The notes under the pieces are model-generated. The model was given only the letters and a program-made list of their open reading frames with translations. It had not been told where the DNA came from and made no database searches. From assembly GCA_947034895.1 (NCBI GenBank), contig OX344763.1, positions 52,017,025 through 52,081,024 on the forward strand: a stretch of DNA of 64,000 nucleotides, in the 5' to 3' direction. The position numbers and the translations under genes are program-made. The DNA is from Rhytidiadelphus loreus. Its lineage: Eukaryota; Streptophyta; Bryopsida; Hypnales; Hylocomiaceae. This document shows positions 61,733 through 64,000 of this stretch, one piece after another. Position 1 is the first letter of the stretch, and every line of letters begins with the position of its first letter.

Positions 61733-64000
61733 ATGGCGAATAAAAGACTTGGAGAGCAACATGCTGGGTTTAAAAGGAAGGGACCTCGTAAAAGGGTAGA
61801 GGATCACAATGCAGTGAGGGATGGTCTAAGAGACGGGGATGCAGAGAGGCAACGTAAACGTAGAGAGTTGTTGAGGGAGAGAGAAGAAGCAGTAAGGTTA
61901 CTTGCTATGCAGGATGAGTTGGAAGTTGGAAAAGAGATGTCTTCTCAACAACTTGTGGAGGTTTTGTCCAAAATTGTGGATTTCTTCACAATGAAGATGC
62001 AAGGTTGTCCGGAGGCATTGTCTAGATTAAAAATTATGGAACGATTTTTGGAAGATGAGCGAGTTTCTCCTTTTCTTCCTGAGTATTATCCTCGGGGTCA
62101 GGATGCCAAGGCTCAATTTGAATTCCTAAAAAACTATCAATTGGAGTTAGACACTGTCAAGGGTGTCCAATCGGCAGATATGCTCGCTAGAAAGGTTGTT
62201 CTCTTGGATGCGGCTATCTGTACTTGGGTTACAAGCACAAAAGCTTTGTCACGGGTTTTGAAAGTTCACCCATCTAATTTGAGGGTGGCTATAATCCGTC
62301 ACAGTACTGTAAGATTGCAAGGTTCACCTTTTGGACTTGTAAGACGTAGAAAGAGGTCAAGATTGTCTAGTGAGATTAAAGACCTCATTACAAAGTGGTG
62401 GACAGAAGAGACCCGTGTAAGTCCTAATAGGAAGGAAATTGTACAGAAGTGGATTAGTCCGAATACTTATGACAAACATTGCACTAATTATTTGCTCGAA
62501 AGTCAGGTACGAATCGATTTGACTAGAGTGTTGTAGCCCCATGTACAATCATTGCATTGTCAAATATACTATCCTAGACATTGTTTCCATCCATCATGTA
62601 CGTTGCGCACCTTGTTGTATCTCCCTTTTCTCTGATGGTTAGAATGTGTACTCTAGAATACGTTGATTACAATGTTGCAGATACATACTATATTAGTAAT
62701 TGTACATCATGTACGAAGAGTACCATGGGGTCTCACATTTGAGTAATTAGAAAGCCTTTGCTGTCGGGTGATCTACTTTGTTGGAGGTTTGTACTTGACG
62801 TATTCTGCTGGGTATTACGATCTAGGTTACGTTTTGAACAACCTTCGTACTTTTCGTTACCTCTTTTGTATTACCTGCTTTGCTTTCTCAAAAACATTTG
62901 CATTCTTGTAGGCCGCATTTTACCAGCGATTTAAGGTGGCACACCTAGACGTGCCAATCAAACAGAGAGCCTTTGAAAATCTAAAGCCTTACTTTGTTAA
63001 AGCGTGCAACGAGAGGAACGTCTACTGTTGTAGATACTACGTGGAGATCAACATGCTCAGGGAGGGGTTCAATCGGATTCGGGATGGCACAAAAGGAATC
63101 CACTTCATTGAGAATTGCTAGTGCGTGTGTGATGTGTGCCTCTTTTGACTAGAAGAAGAAGCAAAGTGTCAAGCGCATCTGAAGACATATGCAGGCACAA
63201 CAGCGTTGTGGCAACAAATTGTTTGCCCTAAGCCTGGGAACGAAGAGTGGCATGCTTTGCAATGTATCATGGGTACGTGCGGAAATTGTGGTATTTCAAA
63301 GCTTCCGATTTGCGCACTTGAGTTATCATCGTCTTCAAATGTAAGCTGGTAGTGTTTTGAGAATGAAATCATTGGGGTGACACAGGATGGGAAGCCCCGG
63401 AAGAGGATTGTCGAGGTATACAAAGAGACCTCTCCACAAGTGTTCTTTGAATACTTTAAGTCCAAACTGCCCCAATTCGTGAAGCACAACTTCGTTGCGA
63501 GGTGGCATGACGACCACTGCAAGCGTTCTATGCAGAGTTTGGGCAAAGATGTGATTTTGTCACACATTGATTTCGTTGAGAACTACACTTTTGAGATTCA
63601 AAATTAGATTTAGAGCATGTATTGGTGCTCCACACAGATCAGTTTCCTTGTCCACATCACGTATCGCTTTAAACCAGACGGAGTTATGGTGAAGGAATCC
63701 CACTTCTACATAATTGATGATGAAAAGTACGATTCCCTTTTTGTACAGCATTGTTTGATGCAACATTCGCGATGGCTAGAGTCTCAAGGTACGCTTAACA
63801 TTGCCCCAAGTTTTGCATTGACTATAACGCTTTCTCATTCGCTCTACATGCATAGTTCTTACATGTAATAGTTAATTGTGGGTGGCACGGAACTCTTTGA
63901 CTATGATGCGTGTATACTGTAAAAGTTTCGCTCTGTACAGATTTTGTATAACATTTGTAAATGTTACGGAGTGTATTGATATTTGTAGATTGCATTGACA
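61733..64000 (+). pseudogene. Transposase-like protein of a family widespread in seedless plants (runs off the window)
   Basis: Exon 1, 61733-62506: basic coiled N-terminus, then a DNA-binding-like region (SRVLKVHPSNLRVAI, WWTEETRVSPNRKEIVQKW). A 405-bp GT-AG intron (62507-62911) follows, in phase 0. Exon 2 from 62912 gives FKVAHLDVPIKQRAFENL, a Cys-rich segment (CVCDVC), GTCGNCGISKLPIC, then HIDFVENYTFEIQN and HFYIIDDEKYDSLFVQHCL, which resemble the first acidic blocks of an RNase H-like transposase core; the next block would lie beyond 64000. TAG at 63119, 63350, 63605 and 63611 and TGA at 63146 break the frame with no frameshift. The family is one I recall from plant and invertebrate genomes as uncharacterised element proteins; the transposase role is inference. 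Confidence 0.6.
62507..62911 (+). other. GTAC-rich intron of the transposase-like gene
   Basis: The 405-nt intron contains about nine GTAC words (GTACGA, GTACAA, GTACGT, GTACTC, GTACAT, GTACGA, GTACCA, GTACTT, GTACTT) against fewer than two expected by chance, while the 774-nt exon before it has two or three. The 300 bp upstream of the gene (61440-61610) has six more. Confidence 0.6.

Noticed and set aside
1..64000. Alternative genetic code with TAG (or TAA and TAG) read as Gln
   Set aside because: Gln fits most TAG sites, as in some green algae. But two TAGs align with Trp in a sister copy, TGA is also in frame in several genes, and CAG is used freely. C-to-T decay explains all three; I keep recoding only as a minor alternative to be tested with peptides.
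1..64000. U-to-C RNA editing restoring the stop codons, as in hornwort and fern organelles
   Set aside because: The stops would all be of the editable type, but the window is nuclear element DNA with spliceosomal introns, where this editing is not known, and two TAGs at Trp codons would not be repaired by it.

Overview
The window looks like repeat-rich nuclear DNA of a seedless land plant or close streptophyte relative, with moss or another bryophyte as my best guess. The support is GT-AG introns with TGCAG-type acceptors, a B3 domain, a relic of a plant DRM-type cytosine methyltransferase, an RNase H1 hybrid-binding exon, and several transposase-like gene families that I associate from memory with mosses, ferns and lycophytes. 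I see no rRNA, tRNA, CRISPR array or ordinary single-copy housekeeping gene. Almost every recognisable gene belongs to, or has decayed inside, a mobile element.

Layout. 0-3.3 kb (-): partial copy of a ParB-domain/DNA-methyltransferase-like gene (copy B). 3.4-3.9 kb and 20.9-21.3 kb: the same GC-rich block plus GGATGAAA minisatellite, in inverted orientation, 17.5 kb apart. 6.5-10.4 kb (-): MULE-type transposase of about 1180 codons broken only by three TGA codons. 12.7-13.7 kb: 160-bp tandem repeats and CGGTACCG palindromes leading into 13.9-18.8 kb (+), copy A of the ParB/methyltransferase-like gene, with at least 11 exons. 19.4-20.5 kb (+): decayed DRM-type C5 methyltransferase. 21.4-23.3 kb: foldback elements with a TCGGATCCGA core. 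24.9-28.5 kb (-): an unrecognised exon and a HAD/FCP1-like gene whose 1.1-kb intron is packed with CAATTG-like sites. 28.7-32.2 kb (-): a second ParB/methyltransferase-like family. 32.2-38.2 kb: a CCGGA-rich element with a 600-codon unrecognised ORF (-) and a 5'-truncated duplicate of its 3' end. 38.7-51.6 kb: a segment carrying about 26 copies of the 19-nt hairpin TATCGGCTGCCAGCCGATA, with two HAD-like genes (-), a third ParB/methyltransferase-like gene (-) and a divergent DUF7869-like transposase-like gene (+). 51.7-54.8 kb: a RING-like gene (+) and a B3-domain gene (-) in GTAC-rich spacer. 55.4-58.6 kb: LTR-like promoter region and a minisatellite. 59.5-61.3 kb (+): RNase H1 N-terminal-like gene. 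61.7-64 kb (+): another transposase-like gene, running off the window, with a GTAC-rich intron.

How it may fit together. Three separate families fuse a ParB-like N-terminal fold to a C-terminal beta-class DNA-methyltransferase-like fold. Two of the three lie next to HAD-phosphatase-like genes. Several gene clusters carry their own short palindrome repeated in introns, leaders and spacers, and the palindrome differs from cluster to cluster. My hypothesis is that these palindromes are element-specific recognition sites for element-encoded proteins, in the manner of parS sites or methyltransferase targets, serving element maintenance or anti-silencing. The coding exons are well preserved in frame but carry many nonsense codons, about 30 TAG, 10 TGA and 4 TAA by hand count. 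This fits C-to-T decay of methylated CAG and CGA codons. All calls come from reading the sequence; no search was run.
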